From Lucifuga dentata (Eukaryota; Chordata; Actinopteri; Ophidiiformes; Bythitidae): a stretch of 64,000 nt of DNA. Under the pieces are notes generated by a model. That model was not told the DNA's origin and did no database searches. It was given only the letters and a program-made list of their open reading frames with translations. Both the position numbers and the translations under genes were made by a program. Positions 1 to 11,843 of this stretch are shown piece after piece. The stretch covers positions 124,001-188,000 of the forward strand of contig VXCM01000792.1 of the NCBI GenBank assembly GCA_014773175.1. The letters run 5' to 3'. Each line of letters begins with the position of its first letter. The stretch's first letter is position 1.

Positions 1-836
1 CGGCGGGCGAACCGGACACAGACCCAAACCAACCCCAACCAGCAAAGTAAGAGAGAAGGAACAGCAGCGAGGAGGAAGAAGTCATTTTAAAGCTTTCTTC
101 TCACAAAACTAATATTGTTTAAAAAATAATTCTGTTAAAGATTTAAACTTTTTAAGGTTAACTGTATCTTTGTGTCGGCACGTAGACACATTGAAGAATA
201 CAGAGCTCAGTCAGCTGTTATCAGTTTAAAACCACTGCAGTTCTACTGCACCTGGACTCTGAATTGTGATAGGCTGAGACATGGCTCGCGATGTCCTATA
301 CGTGTTCATCTTATTCTCACCTGTACAGGTAGAAAAGATCATACAGCTCACCGCCATGAAGGAAAATTTTGAGCTTCATTTCCGGGGGTTTTACTTTTCT
401 TGAATTGGTTTGTTTTGCTTTATTTCGCAAAAGCAGCGTTTCATGAATGCTTTCAGTCATTCTTTCATCCCAGTATGACGTAACAGGTGCAAAGAACGAT
501 ATTATGATGGCTCTGTTCCATTTTTATATCAGAAAAACAGTAACATAATAATCCCATCACTGACACACCTCAATGGAACACAGCCAGCGTTCATGTTATC
601 ATATTATCATTACACCTGCAAAAATCAAAACTGAGAGGTGTTAGTTTCAGTTAGAAACTTAGAGTGAATATCAAAAGAAACATCTTTACATGTAGGGTTG
701 GAAGAAATCCTGAACTTCTTGAGAAAAATCCATTTGTGTATTCAAAACTTTACCAAGTGCACAGACAAAAGAAGATAAATACAATTTCGAAAGAAAATGA
801 CAAATGGGCTAAGGTATTTTGTGCGTGTGGATTTTA
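1..836. other. Window edge, no gene assigned
   Basis: The first ~25 bases are CpG-rich (CGGCGGGCGAACCGG) and then the sequence turns AT-rich. A good splice-donor-like string, CAAA|GTAAGA, lies at about 43-52, so the left edge could be the end of a 5' exon of a gene running in from outside. No acceptor, start codon or protein similarity supports this within the window. Nothing else recognisable is seen to the first microsatellite. Confidence 0.2.
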
Positions 837-837
837 A

Positions 838-840
<3 letters not shown>

Positions 841-891
<51 letters not shown>

Positions 892-943
892 ATATGTGTG
901 TATATTTGTATATATACATACATACATGCATACATATATACAG

Positions 944-977
<34 letters not shown>

Positions 978-992
978 TTTATTATTATTATA
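841..992. repeat. (CA)n, TA-rich and (TAA)n compound microsatellite
   Basis: An uninterrupted CA tract (841-886) passes into GTATA/CATA repeats and then a (TAA)n tract (946-977), followed by a short (ATT)n run that could pair with it as a hairpin. Both-strand open frames across it are only translated repeats. Confidence 0.95.
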
Positions 993-1436
993 TAATCAGT
1001 ATTGGTAAGGACACATTCCTACCATCCCTACCTAAATCTACACCTGTGTGTACAGGAAAAAAGGATGAGGGCTATTCTTTGTCTCTCCAGTCTTATTATT
1101 TCATCTTCATATCCAGTGGTGAAATCACTGAATCTGCAAGGCTTTAACATGGGTGAACATTGTCAATATTTTTAATGGCACAGGTCATCTCATGTTTGAG
1201 GATGATAACTATTATTCATTATGATAAAGGGCAGCTGGCAGTGTTGTTTCATTATACAAATAGTCTAACTGGTGAAACTGGGTGAAGGTGGTACACAGAG
1301 GATTGACTCAACAATCAAAACCTTTTCACCTGTTTAGAAATATCAGAATGAAATGAAGCTGTCAGTGTTTTTCTTGACTTGTTCACAAGAATCTGAGATG
1401 TCTGTAATATGATATGTCTGTCTGTCACATAGTATG

Positions 1437-1530
1437 ATCCATCCATCCATCCATCCATCCATCCATCCATCCATCCTTCCCTTTTCTAAACACATTTGTC
1501 CTGTTGAGGGTCACGGGGGTATGATGTGAC
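1437..1530 (-). mobile_element. L2-like LINE 3' end fragment with (GGAT)n tail
   Basis: An (ATCC)n tract (1437-1476) is followed by a CATTTGTCCTGTTGAGGGTC-type string and CACGGGGGT. The same order occurs at 18274-18340, so this is a second, much shorter copy of the same 3' terminus. Read on the minus strand the tetranucleotide is the 3' tail. The clade assignment rests on recall of fish L2-type consensus ends. Confidence 0.6.
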
Positions 1531-4500
1531 TGGAAATTCAAATAGAATTGTGTTTCACATTTATTGTAACAGCTGAGATGTTGAAGTCTGGGCATTTTCT
1601 GTAGTATGTTCACTTCCTGGAAAGCAATTAGCCACAGAGGAACAAAACATTCACCGTGCCATTTTTAATGCCAATCAGAAGAGCACTATCATCAAACTTT
1701 TTCAAAAGTCCAATGACCAAAATCTGAAAGTCTAAATGTGTGTAACCACCTTATTTAAAGAGAGAGAGGTTATTTTGATTACCTTTAATAAAAATAAAAA
1801 TAAACATTTCTATTCATATTTTATGCCAAACATTGTAGATGTGCAAATCTGGCTAATCTCCAATGGGAAATTATGGTTATCTGATTTATGAACTATTCCA
1901 CTATACTGTCTGTCTACAACTACTTGTATATATGTACACACTGAGACAACAAGAACCACTCATAATTTCAATGTGAGGTTATTTAAAAAAGTTTTTTCAT
2001 TTTGCATTTTTTTTTTTTTTGTCTCTTAAAAGACCAAAAAGTTGTATAAAGCCACAGCTCATTACAATGCAAAAATTTTGAGGAGTCTGAAATCACTGAA
2101 TCAATCAGTCTGCCAAACTTTTTCAATTCCCAACTTCAACTGTTTCAAGAATTGACCCCCTTAACTGAAATTAGAAAACTGTATCTACTGGATAGCAGCT
2201 TCTTAGATTTCTTTCCTGTTTCTTCAGTATCTCTGACTTTCCCAAAATAAAGCCTATCATATTGCAAACTAATTAAGTGAAGTTGACTGTCAGAATGAAT
2301 GAATGTGGTTCTACAAGCTGATGAGAACAGACAGGTACCATTTGTGTACAATGTGGTCTATTGTTCTGTTTCCTTATATAACACTGAATGACACATAAAA
2401 TTCCTCTGTAAGACAGCAAGTGGTCACGTGACGTTTAGTCATGACATGTGAAAATGCATAAACAATAGTGATATTGTGGCTTTAATAAGTATTAAATTAT
2501 TTGTGTTTTTACCCATACACTGGACTGGTGTAAAAGTGTTGCTAAGATAAAATTGCTTAGTCAAAAATTACTTAAAAATTACCTTCTGCTTCACAATGTG
2601 TGTGATTTTTTATAATATTGTCTATAGTTGGGTTGTTGTTACTTTTATGCACTCATGAAAAAAAAACAACCAAAATAAATAACTAAATAAATTCAAAAAT
2701 AAATGAATAGTTTGGGTGTGAATTTACCCAAAAGACAAAAGTTTATGTTCAGTGTTTATTCCATATAATAGATGGACAAATGCTAGCTAATCTAAGTTGT
2801 TTTGGGATGCTTTCATAGGTTTGTTTACATCAGTAGTGCTGCAAACACAGCAGGAAAGCATATTGATATTTTTAATTATGGTCAGTTGATCACCATGATG
2901 CTGATTTTCCACCTCTGTTACTGAAAATATTGTTTTCTCCACTTTCCACCATGTTAAAGGTGTGTATGCAGCTTGCTATTGTATCAATTTACAAATGTAT
3001 TGCCTATGAGAAACCCCTTGTGCTAGTTGTGGGTTACTGCAATAATGACAGTAAATAAATGCTAAAACTATATAATAACAGGATACATTTTTCATTGAGA
3101 TATTGCTTATGGTCTCATCATGCCAATGTTGTATTGACATTGTAAATCCAAAAAGTTATAAACGCCTCCACCACGTCATACTAAATGAAATAAATACTAA
3201 ATTACATGTATCTTGATGCTTTGAAGACAAAGATCGTAGTTGTTGATATTTCACACATAAAAATTTACAGTAAACACTAATTTATTGAATTATTTTAAAA
3301 CAGTAATAAATTAGCAGAGCATTAAATCTCTTTATTAAATCTCATTCTCTGCCTCTGCTTAAAGGAATATTACGCTGACACAGTCATGCTTCCAATAAAA
3401 ATGATAAATTAATTAATAGATTTACTGCAGATGTGGACGCATTTGTGTGTTACTTTATTTAGCCACTAGATGGTGTAGTTGCTCTTAATAATATTAAAAC
3501 GTTTCACTGTCAGTTATCTGCATCATTCTTCTGAGTGGTCCAGTTCTATAAAACCTCAGAAAGTGCAAAAGTCCTAATCACCTGCTGTAAATATTGAAAT
3601 TTTGGGGAGAAAGGAACATGACATGTTTTGAGGTTTTAAATTTTATGGAAAATAATATTTGTAATGTAACAGCTGCAGAAAATGCAAGTGTCAGAATAAT
3701 TAGCTGAAACAATACATTCAACAAAAAAATTAAGTGTAAGTGTGCTGTACTTGGACTGATGACAGTGAAGGTTTTGTGTTTTGTGTGTTTAGTGACAGAG
3801 AAGTTATTTTATTATTATTTTTTTTTTAACTTTTTTGTCCATTATGCTTAGTGTTATATATGTATAACTTTGATTCATTTCCCACTTAAAGCTACTCCAC
3901 GATTGTCTATAAAATATGACACCAAAAACTATGTTCAATCTGAGGTGACTGCAAAAAGTGTTTTTAATTTTGCACTTTTTTTTTTGTCTGTCTTACATTA
4001 TAAGCAAATAACAGGAAATAAAGACTTAAGAAAGAATAATAACAAAAGCTAATGAGATGAGAAAGAGAGGAGGCTTTTTATGAGGATGATGATGGAGTGA
4101 GGAAGAAAGCTGTCAGACAGGTGATACAAGAAATATTCCCATTTGTCTCAGTTTATCATTTTAAATCCTGCAAACTATATTCATTCATGAACATGGGGCT
4201 TTTCTTTTGACCGCTGAAACATTGCCAAAATTGCCCTGAGTGCAAATTCTCCTGCTCTGCTGTTGTCATAATATACAGCGAACATGCCTGAAATGTTACA
4301 TCATCTTATGATAACTTAGGAAGTGCATGAGTGACCAGCCAATCATTGTCCCTAAGTTTGAGCTGAAATAAAGTAAGCAGAAAAAATATACATAAAGCTT
4401 CACATCAAGGATATCTAATGGACTGAAGCTCAAAATCTAATTTCTAATTTTAGCTTCATTGTGTACTACTATGGTATTTTTTATGTATCTCTTTTTATGG

Positions 4501-4735
4501 CATTGCTTTCCAACATAACTGTATTTATATTGTTTTTTTTTTAATCTGTTCCTATAATATTGTTTTTTAGACTATTAGAATATGTTGTAAGAGCCACAAA
4601 CCTGGACTTTTCTGCTGCTGCAATGCTTGTTAGTCAAGCTAATGTCTAAACTATGAACAATAATCCTGTCAACAGTCACTGCTGTCTGCAGAAATCACTG
4701 AAGGGAAGGATATTGAGATGATTGGTCACACACCA
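1531..4735. other. AT-rich non-coding stretch
   Basis: No coding exon, RNA gene or delimited element was seen. There are scattered A and T runs, short ORFs without motifs, and a CTCF-like CCACTAGATGGTG at 3463-3475, judged too weak to call. Confidence 0.5.
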
Positions 4736-4736
4736 C

Positions 4737-4738
<2 letters not shown>

Positions 4739-4771
<33 letters not shown>

Positions 4772-5598
4772 ACAGACAGAAACACATGCACACACACACA
4801 CACACACACACACTTATAGCATGGGACTTTGGACATCTGCCCCGCTGTAATGCCACCCCCCTACACCCATACAAACATACTTGGAGACCCCTCCATTACT
4901 AGTCATTCAGACACAATACACACTCACTGACCTGTTTTTACACCCATCATCATGTCACTTTCTGTTATGTTGACTGACATACAAACCTGTAGATGTTCTC
5001 AACAGTTCACTAACACACACACACACAATCGGGTATGTGTACATATCTGTCATGTAAACCTGTGAACGTTCTCACACGTGCTCATTAAGTACTTTACTGT
5101 ATACACACACGCGCACACACGCACACTTGCTGGCCTCAGCCCTACTTTCAGCATCCCTTCTTTCTTTCTGTGGCTGATGTTTCCATTACAGAAATAAAAG
5201 CATGACGGCTAATCCAGTTATATGTTCCTTGGACGACACAGACACCCACACAGACATGTACGCACACTTGAATACACACTACACACTGGCATGGTGCACG
5301 CACACTCCAGTGCATAGCTTGCATTCATACACACGGAAACCGGCAGAAACACACACAAGAAAGAACAAAGATACAGATACTCCAAGTGGACCAATACAAG
5401 CTCACATGGAAACACACAAATACAATGGCAAACACACACACAAACACAGGTACACACAAAGACACAGGGGAAAGATTGAAGCAAGACCTCCTGTTGTGAA
5501 AAAGTCAAACAGAGCTTTCTGCAGCTTTGGAAATAAATACCAATCATTGGTAATCCACACACAGTTTCCCACCAAGCTGAACATCCTTCCTACAGTTT

Positions 5599-5642
<44 letters not shown>
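4739..5642. repeat. Cluster of (CA)n and (GA)n microsatellites
   Basis: CA tracts lie at 4739-4769 and 4789-4813. Degenerate CA-rich sequence continues to about 5465, and a clean (GA)n tract covers 5602-5642. The open frames here are Thr/His-rich or Cys/Val-rich repeat translations. Confidence 0.9.
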
Positions 5643-5647
<5 letters not shown>

Positions 5648-5763
5648 GAGGGAATTGGGTATGGTGAGATAAATCTGATTCTGAGAAAGACAGCGAGACA
5701 GAGGTAGGTATGTCCTACATGCATGGACACTCAGGTCATCCAGATAATTATATTAGATATGCT

Positions 5764-5765
<2 letters not shown>

Positions 5766-5796
<31 letters not shown>
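5766..5796. repeat. (TC)n microsatellite
   Basis: A pure TC dinucleotide tract, about 125 bp from the (GA)n tract at 5602-5642. The two are in opposite orientation and could pair. Confidence 0.9.
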
Positions 5797-5799
<3 letters not shown>

Positions 5800-7448
5800 T
5801 TCTCTCACGCACACATATCACTGAATCAGGCAAAACTATGTGATATTTAACTCAGACTCTTAATCAATCATTATGTAGTTAATGAGACACTATTGTTTTC
5901 CCCCTATAGCTAATTAAAGGGTAGTTACACCACTTTAATTGCCAGTGTCCCTTAAAATGATTGGGCAAGTTGAAAACCACTGTCCTGTGAGATCAGGATC
6001 AGGATCCATCTCACCATACAGTAGTACATCCTCTCCCCAATTCCCTCATTCCTTCCTCCCTCCCTCTCTCCATCGCTCTCTCTCCCTGTCTCTCTCTCTT
6101 TCTGTGTGTGTGTGTGTGTNGGGGGGGGGGGGTATCTTATTTGAATTGAATTGATTGAGAGAATAAATGTAGAACTGATGGCAGTAATCTTGCCTTTTTA
6201 TAATCTGTAATTATATATTGTTGGCAGCATTTTAAGACAATAAACAATTATTTCATCGCACCTTTTGCTCCTTTTATCCCATTATGTTATTTACAGCACA
6301 TTAACTCATTGAAAATATAAATATTCACTGCTAACTTTGAATCTGTTCAACAGGAAGAACTCAAACATGAGTGTTTCAGTCCTTGGATGCGACTAGTAAC
6401 TTTTTACACTTGGAGTGCAGCTCAATTAGCATAATATTCATAGTATGTGCATATCTCAGTATTTCTATTAACAAGCCATTGTTTGAGATTCGAATGGTTG
6501 GAAGGGTTTCATATGGACTCTCAGTGAAAAAAAATGTCAGTGCTTGAATGTGTGTGTATGTAGACATTTAATTTATGCTAAGTAGGTTATTTCTGAGAGT
6601 CCTTCACACAGTGGTTATAACTCCATGTTGGTCAAATGTTAATCATTTATTAATTCAGTGTCTAAATCTCTTGGTGATGAAATTCCTCAATTTTACAGAT
6701 GGACAGAATACTTAGAGAGAGGGAGAGAGAGAGAAAGAGAGTGGGGGGGGAGGGGTAAAAAAAAATCAGTACTTAAAATAATAACCATGTCATGGCCTGA
6801 TTGGTTTGGTTTTCCCATATTTAACTCAGTGGACTGGGAAATGAGAGTCAGAGAGAAATGGTGACTGAGGGAAGGAGAGAATGGAGATCAGAGGTGAGGA
6901 GAGTAAAGAAAGAAAAAGGAATGCATGGACAAAAAAATAAGCAAAGAAAAAGTCAGAGAAACTGAAGAAATGGAAGAGGGGTAAATAGAGAACAGAGAAA
7001 GTGATGGAGAAAGCGATGATTATGGGAGAATGCACCGTATGACTGAGTTATGATGCAAATTGGTTCCACTTGTGGGATATTTAAGGGTGGCTGATCAAAA
7101 GAGTGTTTTCTTAACATACAGGTACAAAGTCCTTTTCAGCCTGATGAAAAGTCAAGAAAATCACCAGGTTTGAGCACAGAAACACAAAGCAACCCCTCTA
7201 CAGGCTGGCAACAGTGAAAAACAGCTGCAATGGCAAAGGAAAGACACAACTTCACTTAAATCTCAGTCAGAAAAAATGATGCCAAATGATCCTCTAGAGT
7301 CCTCTGAATTAAACATAACACGGGCCACATTCCCAAATCAAATCAAATCATTCTCTTTAAGTGACTGCTATTAGTTGGAGATTCATATAGAAAGAACTAT
7401 CAGGGTTTTGTTGCAATAAACTTCTTGATTTAATTTACTGTATATTAG
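5800..7448. other. Non-coding stretch before fold-back element A
   Basis: Contains a (GT)n/N/G-run compound (about 6103-6132, single N at 6120), a purine-rich GAGA-type tract (6716-6770) and AG-rich sequence to about 7030. No gene signal was seen. Confidence 0.5.
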
Positions 7449-8188
7449 AGGACCATACCAGCCATTTTTGCATGTTTGAGCCTAATATATTCAATTTTCA
7501 TACATGTAATGCTACTGACAATCATTTCCCAAAGANTGCATGTTTGAGCCTAATATATTCAATTTTCATACATGTAATGCTACTGACAATCATTTCCCAA
7601 AGATACTACTGGAAAGGTGAGTTTAAAAAAAAAGTTTTCCTACCCTCCAGACCACCATTGGTTTCAGTTCAATCTGCTACACTATTAAAATCAACTTGTT
7701 GCTACTTGAAACGTTCTTGGGATAGGTAATCCATCATCGCGAACACAACATGTATTCAGGTCTTTTTTTTAAAGTTACGTAATTTGAGTGTTTAAGCGCA
7801 ACAAAAAGCATGGAGTGATCTGAAAATGCTTCCTGTTATAGGTTCTTCACTACAACACTTGAATGCACCACTAGGAAGCATTTTCAGATCACCCCATGCT
7901 TTTTATTGCGCATAACCACTACAATTTTGTAACTCCGAAAAAACCCCCTGAATACTCATCTTGTTCATGATGATGGATTACCTATCCCAAGAACATTTCA
8001 AGTGTCAACAAGTTGATTTTAATAGTGTACCAGAATTAATTGAAACCAATGGTGGCCTGGAAGGTAGGAAAAACATTTTTAGACTCACATTTCCAGTAGT
8101 ATGCTATGAGAAATCATTGTCAGTAACATTACATGTATGAAAATTGAATATATTAGGCTCAAACATGCAAAATGGCCAGTATGGTCCT
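7449..8188. mobile_element. TTAA-flanked fold-back element, copy A
   Basis: Terminal inverted repeats start AGGACCATAC and end GTATGGTCCT. The right flank is TTAA (8189-8192) and the left flank is TTAG (7445-7448). The inverted arms run almost to the middle: landmarks such as TTAAAATCAACTTGTTG, TTGGGATAGGTAATCCATCA and GATCTGAAAATGCTTCCT on the left all recur inverted on the right, leaving a centre of about 40-50 bp. No transposase frame is present, so it is non-autonomous. A TTAA target suits the piggyBac superfamily, but the tip lacks the usual CCC start, so the superfamily is unproven. Bases 7537-7603 duplicate 7469-7535 across the N at 7536 and look like an assembly error. Confidence 0.8.
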
Positions 8189-8316
8189 TTAAGTTCAATT
8201 CACATAGCTCACACACCAATGCTCAGGCATAATGAACACACACCTCAGCGTCAACATATAACCAAATTCTCCACAAGTATTAAGCATATTCGTACAGCTG
8301 AAGCGCAGAAACACAG

Positions 8317-8318
<2 letters not shown>

Positions 8319-8368
<50 letters not shown>
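8319..8368. repeat. (AC)n microsatellite
   Basis: A 50-bp uninterrupted AC tract between fold-back element A and the Ly6 gene. Confidence 0.95.
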
Positions 8369-8370
<2 letters not shown>

Positions 8371-8673
8371 TCTTCTCTACCCTGAAAACATTGGACCTCA
8401 CACTTTTATCCTATTGTCTTTCTCTCTGCCTCTTCTGTCCGATGTTTCAAATATCTTGTTTAACATCTATTCATCAATGTCTAAATAGATAACTATGTTT
8501 TTTCAGGGTTCATGTGATGTGTAACCACACTGACACACACATATATTTTGGACATTTTTCAGTGGTCATGTCCACACATAGACTCTGGACCCAAATAAAC
8601 CATCTGTTTACTTTTGGCATTCTAAAAAGCCTTTTAATCTCACACACATCAGTCTGTTTCTCCACAGGCACAG

Positions 8674-9314
8674 GTAAGTCTTTGAACTCAGAGAGTACAA
8701 CACTAACAATTTTATACATTTTTATCTTAAATTTAGCAATAAATTTCCAAAAATTACATAATGGTTATTTATAATCTGTATGATTTTCATGTATACACAC
8801 AAATATATACTATTATCTGACTATAAGGCAATGTTTTAGAAATTCTGCATTACTAACCTGTGTATGGCCTGTAAAAGGCGGTGATTTTTTTTTTCTTCTT
8901 TTAATTAAGCAATTTTCCTGCTTTGCTTCATGTTACTGCCACTAATATCTGAGATGCTTTGGACTAATTTATCTTTAATTTTGTGATAATCTCTAATCTG
9001 TAACTTATAGCGTTAATTTTGCCAGATACTTGAGTATGAAATTATTTAAGAACCAACTGCATCAATTATCTATTCTACACCTCTATATCAACACCCTTTA
9101 ATCAGTAGTTTTATAAGGTTTTTTTTTGTGTGTGTGTGTGTGTGTGTTGTTGGTCTCTTCAGTCATTTGCATTTATGTATCTCTTATTTGATAAGAGCAT
9201 TCCACCTCTATACTCTTGTTAAATTTGTCTGATGTAACAACAATAAGTTCCCAGCATGTTCCCAGCTGTAACAATACTGGGAATTATTATGAATAATTTT
9301 GTTTTGATTTTCAG
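8674..9314 (+). other. Putative 5'-leader intron of the Ly6 gene
   Basis: A strong donor CAG|GTAAGT ends a possible non-coding exon at 8673. A pyrimidine-rich acceptor TTTTGATTTTCAG ends at 9314, twenty bases before the start codons. Ly6-family genes commonly carry a first non-coding exon. The 5' limit of that exon, perhaps 8540-8673, cannot be set from sequence alone. Confidence 0.45.
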
Positions 9315-9334
9315 ACTTTGAGGAGCTTTGAGCC

Positions 9335-10227
9335 ATGATGAAGAGCTCTGTGGTGCTTTGCCTGGCTGTCAGCTTTGCTGTGTTAGGATTTGGTAAGAAA
9401 AACAGAACGGGAGACAGAACAAGTCCTGCTTTTTGTTAATGCTTACTCATTGTTCCTGAACAGCTCACATCAGTACCAATAGCCCAGTGGAATAGAGCGA
9501 GCTCACATTTCTAGCTTTCTCAAATAAGACATAAAACTTCCCCCTTATATTAAAGCAGCAAATGTCAGATAATTTGGTCATTGAGAGTCACTTAGAGAGA
9601 TGTTCACATTCACATACACCGACTGGACTTCAGAGGAAATAACCTGAATCATATTAATGCTGTTCCATCTCTCGAGGACTCTCGCTAAAGTGTTACTCCT
9701 GCCCTGATGGCTCCTCCGATAGCTGCGAGGACACCCAGCAGTGTAACCATGGTGACGACAGCTGCCTCAGCCTAACCAGTGCAGGTAATGATGGAAACAA
9801 TATGAAACACAAAAAAGTCGACAAATGCTAAATTCTGCCATATTTACAGTTGTATTTCAGAGCATCATACTTCTGAAAGGAGATGCAGGACAGGACATAG
9901 AAGAAAAAGGGGTCAGAAAGGGAGAAAGGGCAGTTTTATGTAAATGGAGGGATGGATTTTTTATGTTTCCAATGACATAATGACACACATAGTAAACAGT
10001 ATTTGGATTTTTGTTTTTGGTTTTTTTTGTGCATGATTTCCTGATTTTCGTCTGTTTCAGGAAAGACCTACTCTGGATGTATGAGGAATGCAGACTGTTC
10101 TTTTGCAACTCTGGCAGTCAGATATCCCCTCCCTGATTTCACCTTCTCCTGCTGTCAATCAAACCTCTGCAATGGCTCTGAAAAATCCAAAGGATGGCTC
10201 CAAAAACTTTGGGATTTCTTCACTTAA
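9335..10227 (+). CDS. Secreted-type Ly6/uPAR (LU domain) protein, three coding exons
   Basis: Coding exons are 9335-9392, 9677-9784 and 10061-10227, with GT-AG introns that both interrupt a codon after its first base. The frame stays open across both junctions and gives 110 residues. Residues 1-20 form a hydrophobic signal peptide beginning MMKSSVVLCL. The mature part holds ten cysteines (25, 28, 36, 42, 49, 62, 68, 86, 87, 92), starting LKCYSC and ending CCQSNLCN, the Ly6/uPAR three-finger pattern with its diagnostic C-terminal CC...LCN. One N-glycosylation sequon (Asn93-Gly-Ser) sits just after it. The last 17 residues are charged and amphipathic, lacking the hydrophobic GPI-anchor tail, so I infer a secreted protein resembling SLURP or phospholipase-inhibitor-like Ly6 members; the ligand is unknown. 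Two ATGs are adjacent and the first is used here. The exact family member is not recognisable. Confidence 0.9.
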
Positions 10228-10326
10228 ACAACAATTCTCAGCGGCGCCAGAATTTCACAGGACAAAATCATTTCTGTATCACCACTGCTGCACTTCTGAA
10301 ACCACACTGTACTTAAATACAGCAGA

Positions 10327-10332
10327 AATAAA
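10327..10332 (+). terminator. Polyadenylation signal of the Ly6 gene
   Basis: AATAAA lies 100 bases after the stop codon, with TG-rich sequence (ATAATGTGTGCAC) shortly downstream. It is the first canonical signal after the coding region. Confidence 0.6.
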
Positions 10333-10339
10333 TCACATT

Positions 10340-11138
10340 CTCTGCATAATGTGTGCACTAAACCAGCAGACTGTGTCTCAATGCTCATTTCAAACTCAAC
10401 TCTGTAAAAAAAACAAAACAAAAAACAAAAAACAAAAAAAATCATTTTTTAACTATTTCAAAAGAGATTTATTTTAGACACTGTAGTCAATGATTAATCT
10501 ATTTGATTGAAGTGATGCCAGGGACAAAAACAGAAAGAAACTGGAAGTGTTGCTCAATCATGCTGATGCAAATTGCCACAGACTAAATGTTCAGGGTCTT
10601 GTGTGTTTCTTTTACATTTCTCCCCAGACGCAGATTTTCCTGAAAATAACACCTCAGTGAAGGAGAGAAGAGACAACTGGAACTTGAACACTGGAAATAC
10701 CCATAAAACACTTCAGCCGTGCAATTTATTGTGCATTTTCAGGTGCACAGCAGATTTCAGGTGGATAGTTCAAGGCTGCTTTCAGTTTGGAAGTTTATCC
10801 TTTCATTCTTAGATATTACACAATGGAAAAGCAGGAAATAAGGCAGAAAAAGAAGGAGATGAGATGATGTGCAGATGGGTCATCACCATGATGCCTGAGC
10901 ATAGCACAAATTGTCTCCTCAGTGCCTGGAATCAACCCTGTGATCTCCAAAGAACACAATATGACTTTTAAACCTGTTGAAGCACAACACCCAGGAAGGA
11001 ATCTTAAAACTAAGAAGAATGTCCAGAACTGCTTGCATGCTTGCTGCTGTCCTTGAATAATAATTAGATCGCATCGAGTTTTTAAACCAGCTGCAGTTTT
11101 CCCTCACAGCCGATAATAGAACAATGTGGTAACAACAG

Positions 11139-11180
<42 letters not shown>

Positions 11181-11260
11181 TGGGATGTTACTGCAGCAGT
11201 GAGCAAGTACAATGTCTTAATTTGTTGACTTTAATTAAAAGGACAACATCTGTTACCTGA

Positions 11261-11308
<48 letters not shown>

Positions 11309-11508
11309 ATGTTCTCACATGTTATCAAGATCATATTATTATTATTAAAAAAAACACACACATTTGTGATGTTAGCGTCCCTGAAAAAAAATTCTTAGAA
11401 GGATGGATGAACAACTTGTGGTTTGGGCTGCTGTTACAGTCAGGGGTTAGGGAATAAATACATCTCAATACATATAAAAGCAGTTTTATCATAATACACA
11501 AAATGTGA

Positions 11509-11558
<50 letters not shown>

Positions 11559-11672
11559 ATGTGCCTGCTACAACCCTGTCCAGGTGGCTAGATAATTAAA
11601 AACATTTCTCACACTTGATTTTACATCCAAATCACAACGCTAACATCTGGCCAAGCAGAGGAGGAGAGGACC

Positions 11673-11718
<46 letters not shown>

Positions 11719-11827
11719 CAGAGAGAGAGAGAGATTCTGAAATGCGCAATGTTGTGCGGTGGCAGTAATTTTTACAACAAAAACGTAGTAGAATAGAATT
11801 GTGAAAAAGAATTGTGTCCCAGTATTG
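10340..11827. other. Non-coding stretch with several microsatellites
   Basis: Holds an A-rich tract (about 10406-10442), then (GT)n at 11141-11179, (TC)n at 11266-11304, (GT)n at 11513-11554 and a (GT)n/(GA)n compound at 11675-11734. An acceptor-like TTTCTCCCCAG ends near 10627, but no coding frame with recognisable content follows it. Confidence 0.7.
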
Positions 11828-11843
11828 AGGTACATGTCATTTT

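Noticed and set aside
797..1147. 116-codon frame through CA/TAA repeats
   Set aside because: His-Thr and Asn runs are direct translations of microsatellites; there are no motifs. The same holds for many frames elsewhere, such as 8144-8488, 16341-16763, 17021-17392 and 58662-59072.
3463..3475. CTCF-like site (and a second at 31783-31795)
   Set aside because: Each departs from the core consensus in at least one or two positions; a short degenerate match is expected by chance in 64 kb.
10573..10812. Possible extra last exon of the Ly6 gene after an acceptor-like TTTCTCCCCAG
   Set aside because: The three-exon frame already ends properly, with a polyadenylation signal at 10327, and this frame adds no LU or GPI-tail features.
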